Shown here piece by piece: positions 11,974-22,944 of a DNA stretch of 64,000 bases. Source of the stretch: Agapanthus africanus (lineage: Eukaryota; Streptophyta; Magnoliopsida; Asparagales; Amaryllidaceae); the NCBI GenBank assembly GCA_030015575.1, contig CM057339.1, forward strand, positions 771,110,809 to 771,174,808. The letters are read 5' to 3'. Each line of letters starts with the position of its first letter. Positions within the stretch are counted from its first letter, which is position 1. Both the position numbers and the translations under genes were made by a program. The notes under the pieces are model-generated. The model was not told the origin of the DNA. It searched no databases and saw only the letters and a list, made by a program, of their open reading frames with translations.

Positions 11974-11985
11974 ATCTCCCACTTG
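11974..11985 (-). promoter_or_regulatory. Polypurine tract of the copia element
   Basis: The minus strand reads AAGTGGGAGAT directly before the LTR start TGTTAGTTATATG. AAGTGGGAG next to TGTTAG is the usual copia plus-strand primer layout. Confidence 0.88.
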
Positions 11986-11999
11986 CACTAGGGCCATCT

Positions 12000-14740
12000 G
12001 TAGCAGTGGTTGTAGTATCTCATACTCAACCATCCCATAAAAGTCTCTCTCTGGGAATAGGCCTTCGTGAGTGGATCCGCCGTGTTGTCCTCTGAGTCTG
12101 GTCTCCTAACCTCGATCCCTTAGAGATCAACCATCTCCATGATCAAGTGATACTGCCTTAGAATATGTCTGGATCACTGATGGGACCTGCGTTCCTTGGC
12201 ATAAGCCACAACTCCATTGTCACACAATGGGAGGAACATAGTTCATCTTATGAACCATTATACAGCCAAACAACCTCTTTGGTAGCATCTTAAGTAGCGA
12301 TGTATCCTGCCTTTATCGTCTAGTATGTCACGGTATCTAGCTTGGAACTCTTCCAACATACTATCCCTTTACTGAGGGTAAAGACAATGCCTGCGACTGA
12401 CATTCAGTCGTCTTTATCACCCTGGAACACTTCCAGTGATTCTCCCCAGGATCGATTGATACCTTCTCACTACAGCTAGTGAGTATACTAACATCCATTT
12501 AGATCCATCTCATAGATCCAAAACCCAGGATTTAGTAGGTATCATCTTGATCCTATGTGGAGAATCATTGTGATAAACGGAGACTGATCGAGCGTAGCAT
12601 AGGAAACTCCTTCCCTATCAAGAGTATGTCATCCACGTACTCTACGAGGATCGTCACCATACTCTCTACTACCTTTTTGTTTATACAAGGTTCATCTACC
12701 ATTTTGATGATGTCAACTTCTTTGACTAATCCATCAAAACAGATGTTCCAACTCCGCGATGCCTGCTTTATCATTTAAAACATCTTGCTCACGTTTCCGC
12801 TGCTCCCACTGTTTACGAAGCCCTCTGGCTGTGTACTTATAGACACCCTCTTCCAAAACATCATTTTAGAAGAGCTGTCATGACACCCAACCACCAGATA
12901 TCGTAGTCATGGTATGTAGCCGTGGCAAGTAGGATCTGGATAGACTTAAGCATAGCTACTTGGAAAAAGGTTTCATCATAATCCACGCCTGGTACATGAT
13001 GCAAACTTTTAACAAGTCTAGCTTTGAAAGTCTCAACTTTTCCACGTACACCAAGTAATCTTCTCAAGATATACTTGCTCCTGATGGGGATTTAATCCTT
13101 CAGATATAGCAACTAAAGTCCATACTTTGTTGGTGTATAAGGATTCCATCTCAGATCGCTAAGCATCCAGCCATTCTTACAGAGTCCCACTCCTGATGGC
13201 CAGTTCGAAACTAGTTGGGTCATCATCTCATGATGCAATCCTCGCTCCCACTGTCATAGAGCAACCGAAGTATCTCTCAGGTGGGTGAGGAACCCTACTA
13301 GATCGGCGGAGAGGCTGAGGTTCGTTGGAATCTACTGAATCCTTTGGTTCTATCAAATCATCAGCTGCAGTTTGTATAGCTGGAACCTTTCCAGTTCTAC
13401 ATTACAGACCTTGCCTCGAGCTTGTCCGGATTTTGCTTTCAGACATAGGCCGGTCAACCCCAAATCTTAACTAGCTTAAGACATGGGTTCTTCCCTTTCC
13501 ATATCACATATGAAGTGGTAGGTACTGATTTGATTCGAACCCTATTCAATAGGTATGCAGCTTCTCAAGTGCATAACCCCTAAAAGGAAATAGGTAACTC
13601 AGTATTACTCATCATAGAGCACACCTTATCAGATAGGGTGTATCTGCTCCGCCCCGATATACCATCGTGCTATGGTGTATACAGAGGAGTAATTCTGAGA
13701 GAGAATCTCATTCTCCTTTAAAATAGTCCAGGATTTCCGTGCTCAAGTATTCTCCTCCTTGATCGCATCATAGGACATAATACTTATACCCGTATTGGTT
13801 CTCTACTTCTATCTTATATTCTGTGAATATCTCAAAAGGTTCAGACTTGTGTTTCAACAGGAACATATGTCTGAATCTCGAGAGATTATCAGAGAATGTA
13901 ATGAAGTACAAAGAACCTTACCAGGTATGTGTAGACAAGGGACCTTTATACATCAACATGTATCATCCCAAGAGTTCACTAACTCTTTCTCTGTTTCCAA
14001 TAAACAGAGCTATGGTCATTTTATCTTTGTGACATGACTGGCGAGTTTCACAAGATGTAAATTCAAACTGATTTAAATATGCATCTAAATGTAACTCCAG
14101 CTAGTCGGGTCATATTGATCTGACCTAGTCTACAATACCTCAAGAAGGATTTGTCCATTTCTGAACTCTTCCTCTTGTGTGTGTTCATGTATACTAAGAA
14201 CTGTAGTTTGATTTAGAACATTAATGCTTTTAGATAACGTGCCTGATCCGATCAACTTTTGATATAGGAAATGTTCAAAACATTATCCAACAATACAAAA
14301 TTTTATCATTTCTTTACTAATAAAGAGAGTGATATGATTTTGTATATCAGGTTCGGTATCTAATAACATTCGTTCAGAATCAATGTATTGGTAATACAGG
14401 GTGACAGTGACCGACAGACTTGGCTGCAACACTTGCCCCGTTTTCTGCCTCATGAAACTTATCACCCGTTCTCAGTTTTTCTACCCTTTTGTAGCCCTAT
14501 GTAACAGATTACATATCTGGGATCCTTATCCGGTATCATATACCCAGGATGCAGAGGATACTGAGAAACGGTTCTTTGTAATGAACACACCCGAAGATGA
14601 TGCATCAGCATGCACTCTCTTCGTTTGGGCGGCATGGGAAATCTGGTATTCCCCAATTTCCTGCTCTGTCTTATAACAATTATAAGTTGGAGCGGGACCA
14701 ACATTCCCCAGCCCAGTATAACAAGCGGGTTCGGTCAATA
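12000..14740 (-). pseudogene. Decayed copia pol: zinc knuckle relic, PR, INT, RT, RNase H
   Basis: From right to left on the minus strand, a Cys-Tyr-Lys relic of the gag zinc knuckle (near 14690) is followed by a protease with a WVYDTG active site (near 14530). A GAG-pre-integrase remnant follows (14200-14080). The integrase core (13960-13440) retains YFITF, the KSEPFEIF block and a GGEYLS box. RT (13230-12560) retains RSEMESLY.NKVWTLV, PGVDYDETF and the YVDDILLIG catalytic box. RNase H (12400-12070) retains RSHQ, RHILRQYHLI and DNTADPLTK, with a stop inside the RSHQ block. Stops and frameshifts separate nearly every block, so no product is possible. The lineage within copia cannot be fixed by eye. 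Confidence 0.85.
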
Positions 14741-17700
14741 ATCCATATTATTATCTTGATTAAGGCGTGATATGGTCGCTACCAGGAGAGAGAGAGAAGA
14801 AAACACTCAGCGTGCGCTCTAGCAAGAATAGATTGGTTATTATTTTATCTAATCAGGATGGCTCCCACTGCTTTTTATCAAATCTTCCTTCAAACCCTAA
14901 AAGGAAAGACTAGCCGGGATTAATTACACACTACAAGTTTGCCAATCTTTCAGCCAGGCCAGTGTCGGTACTTTGAGGGAGGTCCCCCGTGCTTTCGCAC
15001 GAACCTAATTAATGTAAACCTCGTTTTCCCAGAGGCGTAACCCCGTTGACACCTTTCTAGACACCTAATTGATCGGCTAATTGTAATGTGTAAAACTCTT
15101 CCAGGAGTAACTCTTACTCGCAGCGGGTATCGGGATCCAACTATCTCATAGAAGGTATGCAATCTCATTGCAAATTTCAACACTTGAAATTCCCGATAAT
15201 ATTTTGCCCCTAGCAGCTATATGACCTTAAGATAGTCAACAAATCATAAGTGCTAGTCAAGTTCAACCCGTCATTTCCCGATTGAATTAAACCCACCCGC
15301 ACGACCCTTAACATAGTCAACAAAGTCGCACGACTACCCTAATCCAATCACATCATATGCTTATGCAGATAAGCACTAACTAGCTACCGCACACTACGCC
15401 TTAACATAGTCAACAAACGTAGCACGAATACTAACTAGGACTTATCTGAAATGACGGAGGGCTACGACAGGTTTTTCTGAAAACCTATTGCGTAATGAAC
15501 TTGATATCGTTGTAGAATCAAATGATTTTGAAATGGAGTGCTTTTGAGGCTTTTCTAGTTTTGCTAAAGGAGTCACTCCCGGTGAAGGGATCGTCGGTCC
15601 TTTCCTCGTCGAATGAGGTGCGGGATATATCATATATATCGCTGTGCAAAGCAAAAATACTTAAAAGCAATCAAAAGACAAACCGAGTGTGTAGCATCTG
15701 CCAGTTATTGCTAAAGGAGTCACTCCCGGTGAAGGGATCTCGGTCCTTTCCTCATCGAATAAGGTGCAGGATATATCACATATACCGCTGTGCAAAGCAA
15801 GAACTGTAGCTACCTGTTTTATTTTGAAATTCGATTCTACAATATCTTAGGTTTCTTTTATTTCATTAATCACATTAATGAAGTCCCATCATTTAAGTAC
15901 CTAAACATCACAGATAAATACGACGTACACTTATGCCATCCGCATTCGCCTCGATGTCCCCTCGTGCACCGTTAGGTTAGGTAACTAACGGCAGAGCGGG
16001 GCAGGGCTAGCGCGGGTGTAAAACATAAGTAACGCCTATATAATATATCATATATACTATATACTGTATCTATCACAGAACATCACATGATCACATCACA
16101 GATATCGCAGCAGAAGAATCATATGAAATATTGGATATACTAGGACGTCCGTGTTTTCAATACGAGCCAGTATAAAACACGAATTCCACGGTCGCGATGA
16201 ATAGGCAAACCCACACCCCTAGACCCCTACGAGAGAGGCAAGCAACCCTACCAATTCTGGAGTTAGGAGACCCGGACTCGACTCCTCGAGTTGGTCTCCC
16301 ACTGGACTCCAGAACCCGGTTACTTGTGCCCTCCTCCTTGGGTCTATCCTAGTGCGGAAAAGTAAATAATATACAAAAGGTGACAACTTCCGCAACCTGG
16401 AAGCGTCCCAATAAAAGAATATTAAATACAAGTTTTTACATGAATGAAAATGAAAAACACTCATCTCACATAAAACCCCCCCGGCTATTCAAACAGGACG
16501 ATCCAATATAACATATCCAGCAGCACATAACATCACATGTCATCAACGTAAGTAAATATGCGCATCCCAATTGTCGTTGACATATAGCAACGAAACCGGC
16601 GATATCACATATTACACTTACGGTCATAGAAAAGAAAGTGTAAAACTACAACAGTTGGAATCCGCAACCTCTTTAGACATCGCATGCCTAATCAAATGAA
16701 TTACTTAGACATCGCATGCCTAACAATTATAAACCCCGCATTTTAGTCTCTTTATCGAAAACACTTTTCAATATCAAGTCGGGCAATTCAACAAGATTCC
16801 CGACATCCTGATCGGATGCTCGTCGCAAACTTCAGTAGACGGCCGCATCCCCGATACCGTCGACAAAGTGCACCAAGGCGGAACACCGCTGCCGCGAGCA
16901 CCCGGACGGATGCTTTCGGCGACGGGGTTCTCCTACAGTCACTTGGTCGGGGCTAAGGAATGTAGCTGTCTAATAAGTTTATCCGGCGAGTATCCGCGTA
17001 CGCTACGTGATTGCGACGGACTTTTGATCACATCAAAATTCCGTGGCAACCGATCAATTGAGACTAAACTGCTATGTTTATAACATTCATTCAGTTATCT
17101 CATAACTAATTGTGAATTCCAATTATTGTATCACATTCCGGATAAACAGAAAATGTTAAACTTTCCGATCGAACAATCGAACACCCAAGTTTTCCCGATA
17201 CAGTCCAACACATGAAACAAGTCTAAAAACATTCAGTTCGTGGCTCAGTACCAACGGTCCAGCCGTAGAAGGGTCAAGCCAACGCCTCACATATGGCACG
17301 CCGTACTGCCCCAAACCCGAAGGTTCAAAGGGCAGTTCAAGACGGTCACATAATCGAGTTAAGGTTTGTTGTCTTCTAGAGGGTCCATCGAGTTACTTGC
17401 ACTACTTAGAACGTCTTTAAACTACGGAAAAATCCAACACTTGGAAATTTCTCGACAGGGGAAAAATTGGGTATTTATATCCGGTCGAACTTTTTAACAT
17501 ATTCTAAAATTTATCCGGAAAACACATAGACACAGTTTGATAATCCGATCGAATATACGAACTCCCCAAAACAACCCCAGAAAATTCAACTATTGAATAA
17601 AATTTAAAAATACCCAGAGAAGTCAACACAGAAAACAATGAATTACTGTGTAAAATAGGATGCCACATAAGACAAAATGGCCGCGGCTCCGCCGCACGAG

Positions 17701-17910
17701 CCATGCTCGTGCCGCGGAACCGCGACTCAATGAAGGAATTAGCAACACGAATTTTACAGTAAGCCTTATAATTGCATGCTGATTTCTCTGCATATTTTTA
17801 ATCTTGAAAAAACCCAGTTTTTGAAAATTGGACAGAGAGCATGTTTGTGATAGGGTTTCGGGTTCGTTCGGACATCAAATTCCGTCTAGACTTCGCCTAA
17901 GCCTCTAGCT
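14741..17910 (-). other. Copia leader / gag region, unassigned
   Basis: This lies between the PBS and the zinc-knuckle relic, so it should hold the leader and capsid. I recognise no capsid motif. It contains the 147-bp-spaced direct repeat at 15561-15805, several copies of a CTTAACATAGTCAACAAA motif (15225-15415), a TATA-rich patch at 16035-16065 and no convincing frame. At about 3.2 kb it is long for leader plus gag, so an unrecognised insertion inside it is possible. Confidence 0.4.
15561..15805. repeat. Two-copy direct repeat, about 95 bp, spaced 147 bp
   Basis: TTGCTAAAGGAGTCACTCCC starts at 15561 and again at 15708. Each is followed by a near-identical 75 bases ending CGCTGTGCAAAGCAA. 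It lies in the non-coding part of the copia element. Confidence 0.85.
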
Positions 17911-17924
17911 AGGCTCTGATACCA
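17911..17924 (-). promoter_or_regulatory. Primer binding site of the copia element (initiator-Met tRNA)
   Basis: The minus strand reads TGGTATCAGAGCCT, one base from the LTR edge at 17926. It fixes the element's orientation and shows that copy B is the 5' LTR. Confidence 0.93.
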
Positions 17925-17925
17925 C

Positions 17926-20136
17926 TGTAGGGTTCCTAGGCACTCTAGTGAGGTCTCACATGGCATCAACCATGCCAATTTCAAAAATTATAGGTGCCGA
18001 GAAACCCGACTACGGATCGTTGGCTAGATTTCTAGGCGAAAAAGCTAACTAGTTAACACTTAACTACAAGTACGGAAATACAACCTTCGTAGATCCGGTT
18101 CTCCACCTCCACGGCTCCGTGATGAAGTCCTCTCCGCTGTCCCAATCAAAATCCGGGCTCTAGTGTCGGCTTCATCGGAGAAATGGGCGAGCTAGGTCGT
18201 CGATGTCCATGCCGAAGATGATCTACGTCGGGGCATCGCTATCAAGCTCCAACTTCACCAAGTCCAAAAACTTGTGAAGAGAACACACTCTACTACTTGG
18301 CAAGAGGTAGAGGATGAAGAAATAGGAAGTGGGTAGACTTTAGAATTGGATTTCTCACTCATTTCCATCAATCACCATTGATGGAGCTTGCTTTCTTCAC
18401 TTGAAGAAAATGAAGAAGAAGAAGAAGAATATTATGATAAGTTATTCAAAATAAAAAGTAAATGAATACTTATCATAACATAACCCTAGTTAAGTGTAGA
18501 GAATAGACCATGGTTTGTTTAAATGGTTAGGGTTAAGAATGAAGACAAGAAGGGTGACTAAGTCAAAGCTTCATGAATCTTTAACAAACAAACAAACAAA
18601 GCCACCATTCTTTCTTTATCTTTTCCAAAACAAATAAATAAATAAATAAACAAATGAATAAGATAATCAAAACCCTAATCATTAAGTAAACCATGGTTTA
18701 ATCTTTATACTTAACCAAGTTAACATGTATCATCAAACATGATACAATCATGTGCACAAAAGTATATCACATATACAACTTGCACAATTCAAGTGAGAAA
18801 ATCCATTTAAAGTGAACCAATACTAGTTAATGCAAAGTAATATATCAAATATATAATTATACATTAAATCATTAAATCAACACTTGATTTAACGATCCGG
18901 TCATATCGCATATAACCGACTAGTATTATTAGAAACAACTTATCGAGTCAACAGTTGATCTGATAACCCAGCTATATCGCATATAACCGATCAATGTCAC
19001 ATCGCGAGAATCGAATACAGTATCACATACTGGTATTATTCTCGGTCCCGCACATATCTCATATGCGCTCCTATTTCGTTTCGCTTGAGCCAGGAAACCT
19101 CTGTGTAGGACTCTAAAGACTCGTCAATACGCCGGCAGCAGATGATGATCATATCAAACATCCACAAGCCGCAAGCGGTCTGCTAAACGTAACGGCCACC
19201 CGGGTATTGAGCGATCAGAAGATCGACGAGCAAGCCCGCTCACACTCCTGTGAATCCAACCAGTAACACTACCGTACAGTCCGGTCTGATCGTCTGATAT
19301 GTCGCATATCTTGCCTAGGGGTGGTAAACGTCAGACCCCAATAGCTCGATAAGTCGTGTCGATATGAGGTCTATAACAATTCGAGAAGCTACTGGTAACA
19401 CTTACCAGTATATCTCAGCAACCCAGGCCAGGGATTTCCTGTTATAGCCAATCGAACACAGCGCAACATCAACTCCCTATACCGGGAGAGACGAATCCCC
19501 TCCTATCGCTCATTGCCTCCATGTGACTCGGGACTGTACCCAAAAACCACCGTTTTGCACGCCCTCTTGGACGTGGTAAGATGGAAATCAAAGCACAGTG
19601 GGAACCACACAAGTCTCTATGACGGTCTCGGGTCAACAGACTACTCTGTACCAGTGTCACCAGAGAACTGCCATCTGACGTGAAGTATAATACCATCTGG
19701 GAGTTCTCGGCGAGTCCGTCCAGTGTACCCAGTCTCTACTGAGCACCCGTATATCATCTCCGATGTCAAACACCAATGGATATGGGATCATCCATCGCCC
19801 ATCTGTATGGGTCGAGAAGGTACACGCTAGTCTACTCTGGTATATCGATGCCCCATCTCGATACACCCACGACTAGGGACTTTGAAGGATGTACTTATGG
19901 ACTACCATGTCCCCACTAGTATGATCCGCATCATAGTCCAGGTAGTCAAGTACACATCCTAAGGGCTTTACCAACATGTAACAGATAGACAATCAGTGTA
20001 CACGTTAAGGTAAAGGGTAACCAGATAGCATACTATCATGTCGAGCAAGAAAGTCCTCCCTATATATGTCCCAGCATCCACTATAATATACATCCTATGT
20101 ACAGTAATGGCCTCTAGGGCATACATATAACTAACA
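17926..20136 (-). repeat. 5' LTR of the copia element (copy B)
   Basis: 2211 bp, from TGTAGGGTTCCTAGG to ATAACTAACA on the plus strand. It is nearly identical to copy A; scattered single-base changes, a 2-base deletion and one extra AAAT unit are the main differences. It is followed by the CACAG duplication. Confidence 0.93.
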
Positions 20137-20141
20137 CACAG
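20137..20141. repeat. Right target-site duplication of copia element (CACAG)
   Basis: Identical to 9759-9763. Together they prove a single insertion event into the Tekay-4 LTR. Confidence 0.92.
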
Positions 20142-21848
20142 TAGTGGGCACGATGTGGCACGGTGCCAGGTACGGAGTGGGCGTTGTCATGGCATACAGG
20201 TGGGCACGGCGTGATGCGGAAGTGGGTCCGCAACGAGGTGGCTTGGCAGAAGCGGCGACGGTTCAGGCGATGGCTAGGAGTTCTGCGATGGCTCGGCTGT
20301 GGGGAGCTCGAGTCGATGATGACGCTAGGGAACTTCGGTGAGGTGGCCGTGGACGGGGGTTATGCAGTGAGTAGGTGTGGTGGTCGGCAGTAAAGGCAAC
20401 TCGGGTGCAGTAGGTTCCTCCGGTTGGAGCTTAACTGCTCTGGTCTTTCGAGGAGGTGGGCAAAATGATGGATGATCGGAGCTTGGAGGGCCGTTGCAGG
20501 CACATAGGTAGCAGCAAAGGTGATGGGTGCTTGGAGCTCGCAGCTTGGAGGTGGGGAGTAGAGGAGGAAAAGAGACGGGGATCGAGCTCGTCGGCAGGGG
20601 TCACGCTGGTGGTGGCCACGGTGATGGCCCGAGCTCGAGAGAAGTTCGGCGGTGCAGTGGAGTCGTCGGTGGATGTCGTGGGGACTTGGTGCGGGGGCTC
20701 AAGGTGCAGTGGGTGTTGGAGAAGAGTTGGAGAGGAGACCCGTCTGCGTAACGAGACGGTGGTGGTCGATGTGAGCTCCGGTAGTGGGTGTTGGAATGAT
20801 GGGTTCGGGTAGCTCGCCGAGAGGTGGATGACAGCAGCAAAACTTTTGGCTACGGGGGTTCTCGGGTGCACGGCGAGGGTACTTTGGTCGGCGGCGAGGT
20901 AGGGCTCGGTGCTGGGTCGAAGGCAGGAGGTGTTCTCGGTCGTTGAGGGGTGCGCCGGAGTTGAGTTGTTGATGGTGGTTGTTGGGTTGGTGCAGGTAGT
21001 TCGTGGGGAAGTTTGGATGGTGGAGTGGGCGAGGGACCGTGGCAACGACGTGGTGGTTGCAGAGGGGTCGCACAGGAGACGAGAGAGAGAGAGAGAGAGA
21101 AAGTTGTGATGATCGAGAGGAGGAGGCGAGAGAGAGAGAGAGAGAGAGAGTTGTGATGATCGAGAGGAGGAGGCAATGGTGGCAATGGTGGCAATGGCGG
21201 GGCGTCGCGAGGAGTACGGGGTCGTGGCAACGTTGGAGAAGCGCGGGTCTCGCGGGGAAGTTCTGATCGCGGGGGAAAGTCGTTGGGGTTGTTGAGGGAG
21301 GCGAGGACGTGGTCGCTGGGGTGGAGCGGGTCGCTTGAGCGTGGGTGCGAGCGTGGTTGTGGGCGCGAGATGCAGAGGCGAGGCAGGGGAAATGAGCGGG
21401 AAGAAGGAAAAAGAGAACGCGAGGAAGAAGAAGAAGCGGGTGAGGGATGAGGGTTCGGGGCGGGTTTAGAGGAACGGGTCGGGTCTGGGTGAAGGGATTG
21501 GGAGATGGGCCACGGGCTAGGCCAGCTTAGAAAAGAAAAAGAATAAAATAAAAAGGGTTTAAGGTTTGGGTTGTTTAGGATTTAGATTAGGTTTTAAAGA
21601 AGAAGGGTATAGAAAAATTAGAATAAATAGATTAAAGGTTAGACTTAGATAATTAGGAAAAATAAAATAGAATAGATATAAGGAAAACAATATGATAAAG
21701 AAAATAGGTTTAATGGGATTCTCATTAGAACTAATTAGAAAATTAGAGTCACAGGAAAAGTATAGGAAAAATCGTTTGGGAAAATATTTTAAAAGAATTT
21801 ATTACTAATAATACACAAGATAGAGTACAAAATAAACCGGGTATTACA
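20142..21848 (-). repeat. 5' LTR of Tekay-4, distal part
   Basis: It resumes the GTGGCACGG-like repeat interrupted at 9763, then a long G-rich tract (20300-21520) that reads as Pro/Ser/Thr-rich frames on the minus strand, then an AT-rich end finishing GGGTATTACA. In element orientation the LTR therefore opens with TGTAATACCC, a common start for plant gypsy LTRs. Frames such as 20431-21045 are compositional and do not look like genes. Confidence 0.78.
21078..21176. repeat. Duplicated (GA)n block plus GGTGGCAAT repeat
   Basis: A GA microsatellite followed by GTTGTGATGATCGAGAGGAG occurs twice, about 53 bases apart, and a short GGTGGCAAT triplication follows (21174-21200). It sits in the U3-like part of the Tekay-4 LTR. 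Confidence 0.8.
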
Positions 21849-22580
21849 ACATCATTGAAAAATATATCCGGTCTTGAAAAAGAAAAATAAAGAAAAGAAA
21901 AAAATAAATAAAGTCAAGACCTGGAAACTGCTATTTACGCTTTAAGCTCGCACATTCAGTAATCGGCTGTTAGTGCATCAAGAAGCATTAATAGTCGCAT
22001 AAAAGGTGTGTGAGCAAAACGCCAATCATTAACGAAAAGAAGTAGTATTAGGTATTAGGACAAGGGTACTATAGCTTGAATTGAATTCTTAAGTGTAGGG
22101 GTGAAAATTTACACACACGTAGTGGTATACAATCGAGATTTGGAGGAAAGATAGGAATAAAGAATAAGACTTATGTTTACTGTAAAGTTGATAAAAATCC
22201 CTGATTGGAGACCGCACTTTAGAAGGAAAACTCAAGAGATACCGAGATCTTTCTAAACTGTAAAATGTATAGGATCTGAGGTTGAATAAATATGAGGCGT
22301 GAAAGATAAGGGTTGAATATTTCTGACTTAGGATGATAGAATTTATAACTTAGATACTAAACTGTAGGAGTAGAATCGACGTTAACTTATGAAACTATCT
22401 TGACGGGATTTTATTGGCAGTATCCGCTGAAAACCCTCAGGAGACAATACTCCTTCTACTAGGGACACCTAGAGGTTTAACGGCTTGTTGCACGAGCTCA
22501 GTGCAATCGCGTTCCCTGCGAAAGTGAGGCTAGGATTTTTGTTTTGCTCGGGACGAGCAAAAGATAAGTTTGGGGGTATT
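21849..22580 (+). other. 3' untranslated end of a Tat/Athila-type element
   Basis: No coding frame. The stretch GGGACGAGCAAAAGATAAGTTTGGGGG (about 22550-22576, split here by name only) is the type of sequence that stands just before the LTR in Tat/Athila-type plant elements, and it leads into a TG-starting LTR. Tekay-4 cuts the left side at 21848, so the rest of this element lies beyond Tekay-4, outside the window. I see no other feature in the first 600 bases. Confidence 0.6.
22567..22580 (+). promoter_or_regulatory. Polypurine tract of the Tat/Athila-type element
   Basis: AGTTTGGGGGTATT directly before TGTTTATCTC. A G-run in this position primes plus-strand DNA and marks the LTR to the right as a 3' LTR of a plus-strand element. 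Confidence 0.65.
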
Positions 22581-22944
22581 TGTTTATCTCAGAAAACTGT
22601 ATTTTAATACCACTCATTCATTATCAATTTTTTGTATATATCGGTACCATTAACCAGTGTCTGCTCAGTAAATACAGATTACAGGTATCCGTGATAAAAT
22701 ACTGGAAACACATTCAAATGCACGAATATTATATTGGTGAGCCGACACAGTAATCGGAACTGCAAACCGATCAATATTTTAAGAGTTTCTTTTTGCAACA
22801 TGGATGTGTACACACTTTTTATCTAAATGGTCCAACACATACAAGTGTGTACACTAGCTTATTGGTTCATGGACCTGAGGGGGGCTGCCTTGGTGCAAGT
22901 GAGCACAAGTGAGATGATGTGTGTTAAATGCAAAGATGTGATGT
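22581..22944 (+). repeat. 3' LTR of Tat/Athila-type element, piece 1
   Basis: It starts TGTTTATCTC after the polypurine tract and is cut by Tekay-2. The last 5 bases, GATGT (22940-22944), are the left copy of the Tekay-2 target duplication. The LTR continues at 32911. Confidence 0.65.
22940..22944. repeat. Left target-site duplication of Tekay-2 (GATGT)
   Basis: Exact match to 32906-32910 on the other side of the element. Confidence 0.92.

Larger units (their letters stand above)
9764..20136 (-). mobile_element. Complete Ty1/copia retrotransposon, coding decayed
   Basis: Length is 10373 bp. Two LTRs of 2.21 kb flank a 5.95 kb internal region, and both edges carry CACAG. On the minus strand the order is LTR, initiator-Met PBS, unassigned leader, zinc-knuckle relic, PR, INT, RT, RNase H, polypurine tract and LTR. 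INT before RT is diagnostic of copia. It sits inside the LTR of Tekay-4, whose repeat pattern continues on both sides. Reading the two LTRs side by side I see roughly 25-30 differences, about 1%, yet the coding region has no frame longer than about 80 codons. Confidence 0.93.
6649..21848 (-). mobile_element. Tekay-4: minus-strand Tekay-like element, 5' half, carrying a copia insertion
   Basis: On the minus strand the order is 5' LTR (21848 to 20142 and 9763 to 7239), PBS, leader and gag start, cut at 6649 by Tekay-1. The LTR end beside the PBS begins, as read on the plus strand, with TGTCACGCCCCGCTTCCC. Tekay-3 has the same start, so the two are relatives. The outer LTR end, as read on the plus strand, is GGGTATTACA at 21848. 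The remainder of gag, all of pol and the 3' LTR must lie left of the window beyond Tekay-1. The right target-site flank is ACATC (21849-21853); the left partner is not visible. Confidence 0.85.

Noticed and set aside
12557-12778. Plus-strand frame opposite the copia RT box
   Set aside because: The minus strand carries the YVDDILLIG reverse transcriptase box; the plus frame is its shadow.
20431-21230. Several overlapping 100-200 codon frames in the Tekay-4 LTR
   Set aside because: The sequence is G-rich and lacks stops in many frames at once, which is compositional. The frames contain no domain and are not maintained.
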